Source: Flavobacterium lacus
GTDB taxonomy: Bacteria > Bacteroidota > Bacteroidia > Flavobacteriales > Flavobacteriaceae
DNA length: 64,000 bases
Assembly: GCF_003268815.1 (NCBI RefSeq)
Contig: NZ_QLSV01000004.1
Coordinates: forward strand, 1-64,000
Reading direction: 5' to 3'
Shown: positions 43,881 through 52,388 of the stretch, one piece after another
Numbering within the stretch: position 1 is the stretch's first letter
Layout of the letters: the number at the start of each line of letters is the position of its first letter
Notes under the pieces: generated by a model
Databases searched by the model: none
Seen by the model: only the letters and a program-made list of their open reading frames with translations
What the model was told of the DNA's origin: nothing
Position numbers and translations under genes: made by a program

Positions 43881-45224
43881 CTAATTCCCCGAACTCCAGT
43901 CAATCTTTCTCGAAAAATACATCACAGCGGCTAAAATCAAGAACAATCCGATGCTACCCACCAACAACGCGTAATCTTCCATTTGAATAATCACAAAAAT
44001 AAATGTGTATAAAAATGTGAGCGAAATGCCAATGAAAGCCGGAAACTTTTTATTCTTTAAAATCGAAATCGAGTAGAGCGAAATCAACACAATCACCGAA
44101 GCTCCGGCCACTACATACGCCAACGTGAAACTACTGTGTTCGGTAATCGAAATCAGCAACGTATAAAACATAATCAACGCCAACCCAATCATCGAATACT
44201 GAAAAATATGAATGTTGATTTTGCTGATACTTTGAATGAGAAAAAAGATTAAAAATGTCAATCCAATCACTAAAAATCCATATTTGGAAGCTCGTTCGTT
44301 TTGTTGGTATTCATCCACAGTCGTAATAAAATCGACGCCAAAAGCATGCGGTTTCACATTCGGTAAGGTTTCAAATGATTGTTGTGGAAAAGGTCGATTG
44401 AGGTGCAAGACTTCCCACTCGGCTTCAAAACCTTTGGAAGTGATTTTTTTGTTTTTATCGTTTGGTAAAAAATTACCTGAAAAACTCGGTGATGGCCAAT
44501 TGGAAGTCATTTTTGCCGAAGTCGTTTTGCCAATCGGAGCAAAATGAATCATTTTACTTCCGTCGTAGTTGATGTTGAATGTGAAATTTTGTTTTCTATT
44601 TTGCTGAAGCGATTGCAAATTCACCAAACCGGTTTCTAAAGTGGACATCGAATCGTTTTGCTTGTTTTGTGTAGGTTCAAAACGATACACTGAATCGCCT
44701 AATTTTAAATTCACCTGACTTTTAATGCTTTTTAAATTGGTGGTTCGAATTTGAATTGTGGCTTTGTCCCATAGGATGTTTTCATCTGCAATCGAATTGA
44801 TTTTAAAGTTGGGAAAAACATAACTTCCCGAAAAATCCATTTGAGCATTGAACACATTCGACTTATACAAACTGCGTTGCAAGGGTTTGACCATCGTGAC
44901 ATCGGTAGTGTTTTTTAATTCTTCCGGGAAAAAATAAGCTAGTTTAGTTTCGGTGACGTATTTTTTTACCTGAACGTTGGATTTAGCATCGTATTCAACT
45001 ACTTCACTGGTTTGTTTATAAGGAATTTTCAAAATTGGTCCATAAAAATAAATGTCTTCACCCCATTTTTCTGAAGTTTCGGAAACGACTTCTTTTTGAC
45101 GAATGGATCGTTCTTCAATAAGACTTTTTACAAATTGAAGCGGAATTAGTAAAATGAGTGTTAAAAAGCCAACCATAATGATTTTTGCGGTGTTGGACTG
45201 AAAGAAATTGGTTTGTTTTTCCAT
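43881..45224 (-). CDS. creD: CreD-family inner membrane protein
   Basis: 447 residues. An N-terminal transmembrane helix (TAKIIMVGFLTLILLIPLQF) is followed by a large periplasmic domain with YFFPEELK and LNRPFPQQSF, and then five or so helices at the C-terminus. This is the CreD layout. In enterobacteria CreD is an envelope protein under CreBC control linked to beta-lactam and envelope stress. In this group it clusters with a winged-helix regulator and DUF1361, as here. It is last of a four-gene minus-strand cluster. Confidence 0.88.
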   Translation of the reverse strand: MEKQTNFFQSNTAKIIMVGFLTLILLIPLQFVKSLIEERSIRQKEVVSETSEKWGEDIYFYGPILKIPYKQTSEVVEYDAKSNVQVKKYVTETKLAYFFPEELKNTTDVTMVKPLQRSLYKSNVFNAQMDFSGSYVFPNFKINSIADENILWDKATIQIRTTNLKSIKSQVNLKLGDSVYRFEPTQNKQNDSMSTLETGLVNLQSLQQNRKQNFTFNINYDGSKMIHFAPIGKTTSAKMTSNWPSPSFSGNFLPNDKNKKITSKGFEAEWEVLHLNRPFPQQSFETLPNVKPHAFGVDFITTVDEYQQNERASKYGFLVIGLTFLIFFLIQSISKINIHIFQYSMIGLALIMFYTLLISITEHSSFTLAYVVAGASVIVLISLYSISILKNKKFPAFIGISLTFLYTFIFVIIQMEDYALLVGSIGLFLILAAVMYFSRKIDWSSGN

Positions 45225-45227
45225 GAT

Positions 45228-45282
45228 TGAAAAGTTTAAAAGGTTTAAAAGGTTAAAGGTTTAAAAGGTTAAAAGGGTTGAA
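45228..45282. repeat. AAGGTTTAA microsatellite in the creD leader
   Basis: Degenerate 9-mers of AAAAGGTTT repeat about six times immediately upstream of the creD start codon. The unit length of 9 recalls the CTGAGGTGC and TCTGTTATC blocks elsewhere in the window. Confidence 0.7.
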
Positions 45283-45287
45283 GTGAT

Positions 45288-45950
45288 TTAGATGTTATTA
45301 TTTTTAGAAATGAAGGAAGCTGTAACGAAATATAGAACAAGTAAAAAAGTGCCGAAACCGAGCGTGAAATTCTGTACATCGGGAATGAAAAGGCAATCCA
45401 CACAAGAAGCAAATAAATCGATTGGATTAGCTAGTAAATCCCAACTGTTGAAACGTAAAAATCGTCCGAGGTAAATACCAAAAGCGGTTAAATAAAGAAT
45501 ACTAAACAGCATGATTTTACTTTGGACTTTGGAATAATGCAATTGAATGATTTTTTCGATGGTTCGGATGGAGAATAATCCCAACGCAAATCCGGTAATG
45601 GAGAAGGAGTAAACCAATACCAAATCAAACCAAAAAGGTACATCCGGAAATTTATTGATATGGACAAAATCGGTTAATAAATAAAAAGAGTTAGGTAGAA
45701 ATAATAACCAAACCAAAAGCGTTCCGATTCGTAAAAATCTCCTTTCTTGAAACGTAACTGACGTAAAAAGAAAGAATGAAATCAAGTAGGGAATAAAGGC
45801 GAGGAATAAATTCCAAATCAAAAAAAAGAAGAAAACACTTTGTGTTACTTTGGCTCTGATGAGTAATAACAAGAGACAGAAAAGCGTTAACGTTGCAAAA
45901 ACGATGACTTCATTTTTTCTGATGTTTTGGTAGTAGAGTAATTTTTTCAT
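45288..45950 (-). CDS. DUF1361 membrane protein
   Basis: 220 residues with about six membrane helices. Family-like blocks are LLVWLLFLPNSFYLLTDFVH and ITGFALGLFSIRTIEKII, and the C-terminal half has LGRFLRFNSWDL. DUF1361 proteins have no established biochemical role. The palindrome ACTTTG-N5-CAAAGT lies 10-26 nt before the start codon, so this gene probably has a regulated promoter of its own within the cluster. Confidence 0.85.
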   Translation of the reverse strand: MKKLLYYQNIRKNEVIVFATLTLFCLLLLLIRAKVTQSVFFFFLIWNLFLAFIPYLISFFLFTSVTFQERRFLRIGTLLVWLLFLPNSFYLLTDFVHINKFPDVPFWFDLVLVYSFSITGFALGLFSIRTIEKIIQLHYSKVQSKIMLFSILYLTAFGIYLGRFLRFNSWDLLANPIDLFASCVDCLFIPDVQNFTLGFGTFLLVLYFVTASFISKNNNI

Positions 45951-45959
45951 TTGTAAAGT

Positions 45960-45976
45960 ACTTTGTATTTCAAAGT
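45960..45976. promoter_or_regulatory. Palindromic operator ahead of the DUF1361 gene
   Basis: ACTTTG TATTT CAAAGT, a perfect 6-bp inverted repeat with 5-base spacer, preceded by AAAGT. The same element with spacer AATTG lies at 47008-47024. Both end 9-10 bases upstream of a start codon, so bound protein should block transcription or translation start. Confidence 0.75.
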
Positions 45977-45995
45977 TAATAGATAAAAAAATAGG

Positions 45996-46292
45996 TTAGC
46001 TTTTTTTGATTAATTTTTCAAGGGCTTCAATGTGCTCTTGAAAGGCTTTTTTTCCAAGTTTTGTTGCTTTGTAACTGGTGTTGGGTTTTTTTCCAATGAA
46101 TTGTTTTTCAATGGCAATGTATTCTTCAGCTTCTAACGCTTTTGCGTGAGAGGCAAGGTTTCCATCGGTAGCACCTAACAATTCTTTTAATGTAGCAAAA
46201 TCGGCACTCTCGTTTACCATCAATATCGACATGATGCCCAGTCGGATGCGATGGTCAAAGGCTTTGTTGATATGTTGGATTATGTTTTTCAT
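45996..46292 (-). CDS. Winged-helix transcriptional regulator
   Basis: 98 residues from the ATG at 46292 (MKNIIQHINKAFDHRIRLGI); a start at 46328 would add 12 residues unlike the family. The fold is a compact winged helix: SILMVNESADFATLKELLGA, TDGNLASHAKALEAEEYIAI as recognition helix and wing strand, then KPNTSYKATKLGKKAF. It resembles the HTH_34/PadR-MarR-like regulators that sit beside membrane proteins and CreD in Bacteroidota. It is the natural candidate to bind the two ACTTTG-N5-CAAAGT palindromes in the same cluster. Confidence 0.85.
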   Translation of the reverse strand: MKNIIQHINKAFDHRIRLGIMSILMVNESADFATLKELLGATDGNLASHAKALEAEEYIAIEKQFIGKKPNTSYKATKLGKKAFQEHIEALEKLIKKS

Positions 46293-46375
46293 TAGGCAAA
46301 GGAAAGGAATTAAATTTTTTTTGAACACAGATTAGTGAAATTTGAAAAATTGAAAGAATCTAAAAATCCAAAAAT

Positions 46376-46999
46376 CTAGTTTCGTTCATATTTAAAATAC
46401 ATAATACTACCATATAAAATGTGGCAAACACCGAAACCTAATGCCCAAAACAATAAGCCATAACCTAAAAACCAAGTGGAGACTAAACCTAAAACAATAA
46501 AAGTTAGTCCTAAGTAGCGAACGCCTCCTATCGTATACTTACTTGCATTTACACAAGCCAAACCATAAAAAATTAAGGTAAGTGGAGCAATTAGTCCTAA
46601 CATTTCTTTTTCAATTAGAAATAGTATAAAGAAACCTCCGGTAACTAAAGGAATCAAAAAATTGATTACTAATCGTCTTGCTGTGCTGTTCCAAATTGTT
46701 TCGTTATTTTTTTTTGCTTTTTGAACACTTAAAAGGATTCCGGTGAGCAAAGAAATTATAGCTACGGAGGCAGCAATCACTAGTAATCGGATAACAGCCT
46801 CCTCGGAAATCACTAAATTTTTATAAGCCCCCATGGTTGAGGTATCAAAGTAAATCGTTTTATAGGCTAACCACGCTCCAATTAAGGCATACGTTCCGGC
46901 TAAAATTCCCGATAGTCCGCTCAACGACAAAAAGCGTGAGGATCGGTTCATCAAATTTTTAATTTCAGAAAGGTCGTTGAGGTATTTCTCGTTTTCCAT
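46376..46999 (-). CDS. Membrane protein of the regulator/CreD cluster
   Basis: 207 residues with a soluble N-terminal helix (LNDLSEIKNLMNRSSRFLSL) and about six membrane helices (GLSGILAGTYALIGAWLAY onward). I recognise it only as a protein regularly found ahead of a small winged-helix regulator in Flavobacteria; its function is unknown. It is the first gene of the cluster, and the operator palindrome lies 9-25 nt before its start codon. Confidence 0.75.
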   Translation of the reverse strand: MENEKYLNDLSEIKNLMNRSSRFLSLSGLSGILAGTYALIGAWLAYKTIYFDTSTMGAYKNLVISEEAVIRLLVIAASVAIISLLTGILLSVQKAKKNNETIWNSTARRLVINFLIPLVTGGFFILFLIEKEMLGLIAPLTLIFYGLACVNASKYTIGGVRYLGLTFIVLGLVSTWFLGYGLLFWALGFGVCHILYGSIMYFKYERN

Positions 47000-47007
47000 T
47001 TTAAAGT

Positions 47008-47024
47008 ACTTTGAATTGCAAAGT
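47008..47024. promoter_or_regulatory. Palindromic operator ahead of the first cluster gene
   Basis: ACTTTG AATTG CAAAGT, preceded by AAAGT on the same side as the copy at 45960-45976. The two copies also share the sequence after the palindrome (T-AATA). This is the likely autoregulatory site of the winged-helix regulator. Confidence 0.75.
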
Positions 47025-47081
47025 AAATAAAACTTTTTATTCTGTGCAATTATTTTTTACTTTTATTCAAAATTTAAAAAA

Positions 47082-47357
47082 ATGATAAAAAAAGTTCTAG
47101 GTGTCTTTTTGTTTTTGATTGGTTTAATTCTCTTAATTTCAATACTTTCTTCCGTATTACAAATGATTCTCATCGAAGAAAAAGATATAATAGGACAAGA
47201 TGAATCCTATGTAGTTGGCTATTATTCTGGGAAAATTATACTTATTCTTATATTTTGTTTTATAAATTTTAATTGTTTTAAATATGGTTATCGTTTGATG
47301 CGAGGCAAAAGAAATACAAAAGAAAATGAAGGCATTGAAACAATTGGCAAAAATTAA
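47082..47357 (+). CDS. Small two-helix membrane protein
   Basis: 91 residues with two membrane helices (VLGVFLFLIGLILLISILSS and IILILIFCFINFNCF) and a basic C-terminus. It diverges from the regulator cluster and precedes the DUF1801 gene by 3-6 nt. No family is recognised. Confidence 0.6.
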   Translation: MIKKVLGVFLFLIGLILLISILSSVLQMILIEEKDIIGQDESYVVGYYSGKIILILIFCFINFNCFKYGYRLMRGKRNTKENEGIETIGKN

Positions 47358-47363
47358 TTTTTG

Positions 47364-47717
47364 ATGAAACCAGCAGAAGAATACATTTTGAACCAACCCG
47401 AACTATACAAAGAGATACTTTTGAATTTGCAAGTCATTATCGAAAGGGAATTGCCGGAAGCTGTTTTGCTCTTCAAATGGAAAATTCCTTATTACTATGT
47501 CAATGGTAAACCATTTTGTTTTTTAAATGCAAGTCACAAAGGACAATATATTGATTTAGCATTTAACAAAGGCTATCAACTTCAACAACATACGGGATTG
47601 TTGGTGGGTGAAAAGCGAAATACGTTTAAATCATTGCGTTATTTTTCATTGGAAGAAATTGATAATGAAGTTTTGGTTGATTTGATAAACGAACAAAGGC
47701 TTTTATATGAAAAATAA
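47364..47717 (+). CDS. DUF1801 (YdhG-like) protein
   Basis: 117 residues from the second of two adjacent ATGs. The fold is that of DUF1801: PAEEYILNQPELYKEILLNL, then LLFKWKIPYYYVNGKPFCFL and GYQLQQHTGLLVGEKRNTFK, which match the HWKIPFF-type core of the family (the fold of frataxin-like YdhG). Members have been suggested to act in iron handling, but this is not established. It is cotranscribed with the small membrane protein upstream. Confidence 0.8.
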   Translation: MKPAEEYILNQPELYKEILLNLQVIIERELPEAVLLFKWKIPYYYVNGKPFCFLNASHKGQYIDLAFNKGYQLQQHTGLLVGEKRNTFKSLRYFSLEEIDNEVLVDLINEQRLLYEK

Positions 47718-47738
47718 ACTTTAACCATTTTATAATTT

Positions 47739-48746
47739 TTACAACCCCAAATAAACAAACATATTCACATTAAGTCTTGGTAAATTATCAGTTGTAAGTC
47801 TTTGCTGGGTTACACCACCATTTATTGAAGTTGTTAGTAAAGAATGAAAATGGTCACTAACGGTATTTGTTGCTGTTGATGGAATATCAATGGTATGCGT
47901 GTGGTCTCCACCCGAATTAATAGAAAGTGCTCTTGGGTTTCCGTTAAAACCAGCGTTAACTCGGCCATTATATCCGGCTAATCCAGTTGCAGTAGTAAAT
48001 GAGGCAGCACCACCACTATCTAAAGCAGTAGCTCTAACTAAGCCATAATAATCATCTGTTGCGTTTCGATTAGCATTGTGCGTATGTGTGTGGCTCCCAT
48101 TACTACTAGTTGAAATAGGAGCGGGATCAACAGTATGTGAATGACCTCCGCCGAAATTTGTAAATCCTGTAAGGGTAACATTTGGTAGTTGATTTTGTGT
48201 AATGTTTGTTGCAGTTGATGTCGTACCAATTGTGCCACCTTGTACGACTATTTTATTTGAAGCATCCGGAAGATTAAGCGTAGTACCACCAAATAAGCTA
48301 AAAACATTTGTTTGTTGCGTTAATGATAGCGAAGCGACTAGCCTTCCATCTAACAAAACCCATCCATTATGATCTGTTGTTTTGAGACTACTTTTTATAT
48401 CTCCAATTTCATTTAAACTGTTATAGGAAAGTTTTTTCCAACTCGTTCCATCAAAAAAATAGTAACCAATTTCATTAATATGAATTGTTTTTATTGATAT
48501 AGGCGATGGAATTGAAGTAACATAGACAATTACACCTGTTTGATCTGTACCATAAACGGCATCTTTATCTCTTAATTCGTTTCCGGAAATGTTTGGTGCT
48601 TTTATGCCATCAATTTCAGTAGGAATTCCCGGTTTACCTTCAACATCAAGTGTAGATTTTGGTGCAGTTGTGTTAATTCCAACTTGACTATAAATCGAAA
48701 TGGAACAAATACTTATAATGAAAATGAATATAAATTGCCTTGCCAT
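47739..48746 (-). CDS. Secreted protein with phage tail-collar-like, His-rich region
   Basis: 335 residues. The signal peptide (to ~20, SIYSQ) is followed by VGINTTAPKSTLDVEGKPG, the N-terminal signature of many Flavobacterial surface proteins. From ~120 the sequence resembles a tail-collar/microcystin-dependent-protein domain: GWVLLDGRLV and LNLPDASNKIVVQGG. Four HxH clusters follow (GGHSHTVD, GSHTHTHN, GDHTHTID, SDHFHS), as in long tail fibre tips where such His pairs bind iron. There is no C-terminal sorting domain. Function unknown; perhaps a fibre or adhesin. Confidence 0.65.
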   Translation of the reverse strand: MARQFIFIFIISICSISIYSQVGINTTAPKSTLDVEGKPGIPTEIDGIKAPNISGNELRDKDAVYGTDQTGVIVYVTSIPSPISIKTIHINEIGYYFFDGTSWKKLSYNSLNEIGDIKSSLKTTDHNGWVLLDGRLVASLSLTQQTNVFSLFGGTTLNLPDASNKIVVQGGTIGTTSTATNITQNQLPNVTLTGFTNFGGGHSHTVDPAPISTSSNGSHTHTHNANRNATDDYYGLVRATALDSGGAASFTTATGLAGYNGRVNAGFNGNPRALSINSGGDHTHTIDIPSTATNTVSDHFHSLLTTSINGGVTQQRLTTDNLPRLNVNMFVYLGL

Positions 48747-48972
48747 ACTACCTACAAATTAATTGCTTTTAAAATAAAATTATTTTATCAAAAGTTTGAA
48801 AATCATACTTTTAATCGAATACAAATTTGGCCGTTTTACGGATGGTTTAACTACTACTTTTGGGTGATTTTTAATAATTCCTGAAGTTTTTTTATAAATC
48901 TTTATTTAATAATAAAATTTTAATATTTACATTTAAAGATTAAATCTTGTTATTAAAATTTTTCAATAAAAA

Positions 48973-50742
48973 ATGAAAAGGTTAAAAATCATATTATTAA
49001 TTAGCTTCGTCCCATTTTTAAGTCAAGCACAACAAAATAAAAAAATTGACAGCTTACTTAATGTGCTAAAAGCACCAAAACTTGACACACTCACCGTATA
49101 TGCATATAATGAATTAGCTACCGAGTTTATTGGTTTAGACAATGAACAAGCAGTATTTTATGCCAGAAAAGGATTGAAAGTTTCAAATGCTATAAAAAAC
49201 AAAGCAATGCAAGCTTGGTCTAATCATTTACAAGGTTTGTCCTATGATTATTCAGGCATTGCCGATAGTGCTTTTTATTATTACTCAAAATCTGTAGAAA
49301 TAAAAAGGGAAATTGGCGATGTTAATGGAGAAGCAAATACTTTTCTAAATATTGGCGTAATGTTTTTTTATCAAAAAGAATACGAAAAAGCCGAATCAAA
49401 TTATAAAAAAGCATTAGACCTGTTCAAGAGTACGAATAATGAAGTTCGAATTGCTGCAGCATACAATAATTTAGGGGCAATTTATCGCATTCAAAAAAAA
49501 TATAACCAGGCAATTGAAACCTATAATCAATCCTATAAACTCAAAGATAGAGCGAAAGATACGCTTGGAATGTCTATTGCATTAAACAACTTAGGTATTG
49601 TGTATCAATATATGCAACAATTTGAAAAAGCGGAGCAATTGATGCTAAAGTCACTTGATTTTCAAAACAGAAGTAAAAATAATAATGGTTTAATAAGCTC
49701 TTATGTTAGTTTGGCAAACTTAAAAATAAAACAAAAAAAATATGAGGCAGCACGTGCATATTTAGATCAAGCAATCGTTTTAGGAAAATCAATCGATATG
49801 CCTCATGAAAAGTTGGATATTTATCAATTATATACACATTTAGACTCTATCAAAGGCGATTATAAATCAGCTTTTGAACACTTAAAAATGTACCACGAAG
49901 CTACTGATATGGTGATTCAAAGTGATCGAAAAAAAGAAACAGATAAGCTCGAAACAATTTACAAAACCAAAGAAAAAGAAAAGGAAATTGAAGTGAATAA
50001 GCGTATAATTGAGAGCCGTACAAATGCCATTTGGATTATCAGTATTATAACATCATTGTTGTTGGTTTTAGCTTTTAGATTGTTTTGGTTGCGTTATAAA
50101 CTAAACCAAAGTAATAAAAAATTAAATGTTTTACTTGTTCAAAAAGAAGATCTTGTTAAGGAAATACATCACCGCGTAAAAAACAATTTACAAGTTATTA
50201 GTAGTTTACTCAATATGCACGTTCGCAAAGTACAAGATCCTGATTCAAAGAAAATATTTGATGATGGTATTTCGCGTATTCAAGCCATGTCAATTATTCA
50301 TCAAAATATCTACAGTAACACCAATTTAGTTGAATTAAATCCTAAAGAATATATTGAAAAATTAATTCAGCAACTTTATATCACGTATCAAATTCCTGAG
50401 AAAAAAATAAAAATTAACTCGGCTATCGAAGATATAAATTTAGATATTGAAAAACTAATGAGTCTCGGGCTGATTTTGAATGAGCTATTGTCTAATGCGT
50501 TCAAATATGCTTTTACTCAAAGTCATGATGGACTTATTGAGATAATTTTGCGAAAAGCAAACGACAATATGCTCGAATTGATTGTAAAAGATGATGGCAT
50601 TGGAATCAAAAATGATATTCATGATGCAGAAAATGAATCACTAGGCATGCGATTAATTCAAGCTTTTAGTATCAAATTAAATGGGGAACAACGATTTGAA
50701 AGTGAAAAAGGCACAATTTTTACGTTAAAATTTAAATCATAA
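48973..50742 (+). CDS. TPR sensor histidine kinase (HisKA_2 type)
   Basis: 589 residues: signal peptide (to ~20), periplasmic TPR repeats (about 60-320, e.g. AYNNLGAIYRIQKKYNQAIE), a membrane helix (about 353-372), then a HisKA_2 dimerisation domain KEIHHRVKNNLQVISSLLNM with phospho-acceptor His near 399, and an HATPase domain (LILNELLSNAFKYAF, DDGIGIK). It forms a two-component pair with the response regulator encoded 2 nt downstream. The signal is not evident; TPR sensors usually bind proteins or peptides. Confidence 0.93.
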   Translation: MKRLKIILLISFVPFLSQAQQNKKIDSLLNVLKAPKLDTLTVYAYNELATEFIGLDNEQAVFYARKGLKVSNAIKNKAMQAWSNHLQGLSYDYSGIADSAFYYYSKSVEIKREIGDVNGEANTFLNIGVMFFYQKEYEKAESNYKKALDLFKSTNNEVRIAAAYNNLGAIYRIQKKYNQAIETYNQSYKLKDRAKDTLGMSIALNNLGIVYQYMQQFEKAEQLMLKSLDFQNRSKNNNGLISSYVSLANLKIKQKKYEAARAYLDQAIVLGKSIDMPHEKLDIYQLYTHLDSIKGDYKSAFEHLKMYHEATDMVIQSDRKKETDKLETIYKTKEKEKEIEVNKRIIESRTNAIWIISIITSLLLVLAFRLFWLRYKLNQSNKKLNVLLVQKEDLVKEIHHRVKNNLQVISSLLNMHVRKVQDPDSKKIFDDGISRIQAMSIIHQNIYSNTNLVELNPKEYIEKLIQQLYITYQIPEKKIKINSAIEDINLDIEKLMSLGLILNELLSNAFKYAFTQSHDGLIEIILRKANDNMLELIVKDDGIGIKNDIHDAENESLGMRLIQAFSIKLNGEQRFESEKGTIFTLKFKS

Positions 50743-50744
50743 AA

Positions 50745-51350
50745 ATGGAAGCTCTAACAATTTTAATCCTTGAAGATGAACCCATAATTGCAATGGATTT
50801 AAAAGAGTATTGCATAGAACTAGGTCATCAGGTAGTTTCCGTTTCCTATAGCTATGAGCAAGCTTTGATAGAATTAGAAACAAAGCACCCAAATTTTGCG
50901 CTGGTCGATATTCGAATAGGTCATCAAGATAGTGGAATTGAATTTGGTAAAAAACTCTCAGAAGATTATGGCGTTCCTTTTGTGTTTATTACCTCTTTTT
51001 TTGATGAAAAAACCTTAGATCAGGCGAAAGAAACTTTTCCAACAGGTTATTTAGTCAAACCTATCAGCCAAGGCGGCCTTTCAGCCGCTATTCAAGTTGG
51101 CGTTGCTAATTTTTTAAAATGGCGACCGAATGGAGAAAAACAAATTGATAAATTAAAAAAATCAAGTATAGCTGAATTAACAAGTCGGGAACTTGAGGTA
51201 ATTCAACATTTGATGAATGGAAAAACTAATTATGAAATTTCTCAAGCTCAATATGTATCAGTCAATACAATAAAAACTCATTTGAAAAATATCTATATCA
51301 AGCTAAATGTAAAAAGTAGAGGACAACTTATTGCTCTTTTGAATAATTGA
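50745..51350 (+). CDS. Response regulator, receiver plus LuxR-type HTH
   Basis: 201 residues. The receiver domain has acidic E10/D11, phospho-acceptor D55 (ALVDIR), T83 (FITS) and K105 (VKPIS). A LuxR/GerE-type helix-turn-helix (about 145-200: LTSRELEVIQHLMNGKTNYE ... VSVNTIKTHLKNIYIKLNVK) follows. It is the partner of the TPR kinase in the same operon. The targets are unknown. Confidence 0.93.
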   Translation: MEALTILILEDEPIIAMDLKEYCIELGHQVVSVSYSYEQALIELETKHPNFALVDIRIGHQDSGIEFGKKLSEDYGVPFVFITSFFDEKTLDQAKETFPTGYLVKPISQGGLSAAIQVGVANFLKWRPNGEKQIDKLKKSSIAELTSRELEVIQHLMNGKTNYEISQAQYVSVNTIKTHLKNIYIKLNVKSRGQLIALLNN

Positions 51351-51492
51351 TTAAGTTCTTTAATTTATTCTAATCACGAAAGTAATAAACAACTTTAATC
51401 AATCAAATTGTATTGTTGATTTTCAAGTTTTAAATGAAATTATAGTCTTTTGATTTATAGCCTAACAAGTAGCAAATCATAAACAACAATAC

Positions 51493-51540
51493 CATTTTTA
51501 TAAAATCTGTTGAAAAAACCAAAAATCTTGTTCGGCTGTA
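51493..51540 (-). pseudogene. Short remnant of an outer-membrane protein gene end
   Basis: The minus frame ATAEQDFWFFQQIL then stop closely matches DRAEQNFWFFQRIL near the end of the protein at 56120-56965. A stop codon precedes it, so only 14 codons survive. The bases on its left end also read, on the plus strand, like the first 20 bases of a tRNA (CGGCTGTAGCTCAGTAG), but no tRNA follows. Confidence 0.45.
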
Positions 51541-51552
51541 GCTCAGTAGTAT

Positions 51553-52344
51553 TTAATTGATTGTTTTTGATTTTTTAGACAAGTCTACGTTGAAAATAGC
51601 ATTTAAAATGAAGCCATTGTTGTATTGAAATACATTACGGCTATCCACTTCGCGTCCAAGTTGAACAATTTGATTTAGAAAGCCGGCTTCTACTTTAAGT
51701 TTAGAGTTAAACTGGTAGCCCAGTAAAATGCCAATTCTATTTTGGTCAAACACATTTTCGTTGACATTTTCTCCAAAACCAATAAATACTTCATCATAAA
51801 TTGCTAAATAAGGAGTATTGTCTTTAATTTCAATTCCTTTTAAGGGAATTTGAAGTCGGAACATATACCGAAGACGATTAAGGAAAAGATAATTATCTTC
51901 TACCCTTAAATTAGAATCAGAGTAGGTACCAACCCAACGTTGTTCCAGTATAAAGCGGTGAGATAAATCAATTATTGAAACTTTATCCGTTAGTGTGACC
52001 ATTTGAAAAATTCGGTGTTCTGTAAAATCTTTTCCCATTCCGTTAATTGGAATGTCACCATATGGGAAGGTTTCTATCCAAGCATAACCCAAACGAAACT
52101 GAACGTTTTTATTCGCTTGATAATTAACACCAACGCGTAATAAGCTTTGTTGCCATTCAGTAACCAGCTCGTTTCTTCGAAATTGATATTCAGTATGAAA
52201 ACCCCATTTTTCAGCTATTTTTAATGTTCCGAAATAATTATACCAACCAATGGAATTACGGTTGTCAATACGCGTATTTTGTGCATTTAATGTGTTGAAA
52301 AACACGACCAGCATAAAAATAAAAACGGTTCTAAATTTTTTCAT
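51553..52344 (-). CDS. DUF2490 outer-membrane protein
   Basis: 263 residues from the ATG at 52344 (MKKFRTVFIFMLVVFFNTLN); the longer frame to 52377 adds residues in front of the signal peptide. The mature part begins NTRIDNRNSIGWYNYFGTLK and runs as amphipathic strands with WQQSLLRVGVNY, RYMFRLQIPLKG and a ...DEVFIGFGENV segment, matching DUF2490 beta-barrels. The function is not established. It follows the 221-residue lipoprotein gene closely. Confidence 0.85.
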   Translation of the reverse strand: MKKFRTVFIFMLVVFFNTLNAQNTRIDNRNSIGWYNYFGTLKIAEKWGFHTEYQFRRNELVTEWQQSLLRVGVNYQANKNVQFRLGYAWIETFPYGDIPINGMGKDFTEHRIFQMVTLTDKVSIIDLSHRFILEQRWVGTYSDSNLRVEDNYLFLNRLRYMFRLQIPLKGIEIKDNTPYLAIYDEVFIGFGENVNENVFDQNRIGILLGYQFNSKLKVEAGFLNQIVQLGREVDSRNVFQYNNGFILNAIFNVDLSKKSKTIN

Positions 52345-52388
52345 AATTGTGAAACAGGGTTGGACTTTGAAGCCCAACCCTGTTAATT

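Noticed and set aside
51531..51550. tRNA gene suggested by CGGCTGTAGCTCAGTAG
   Set aside because: No anticodon arm, T-arm or acceptor 3' strand follows within 90 bases; at most a fragment.
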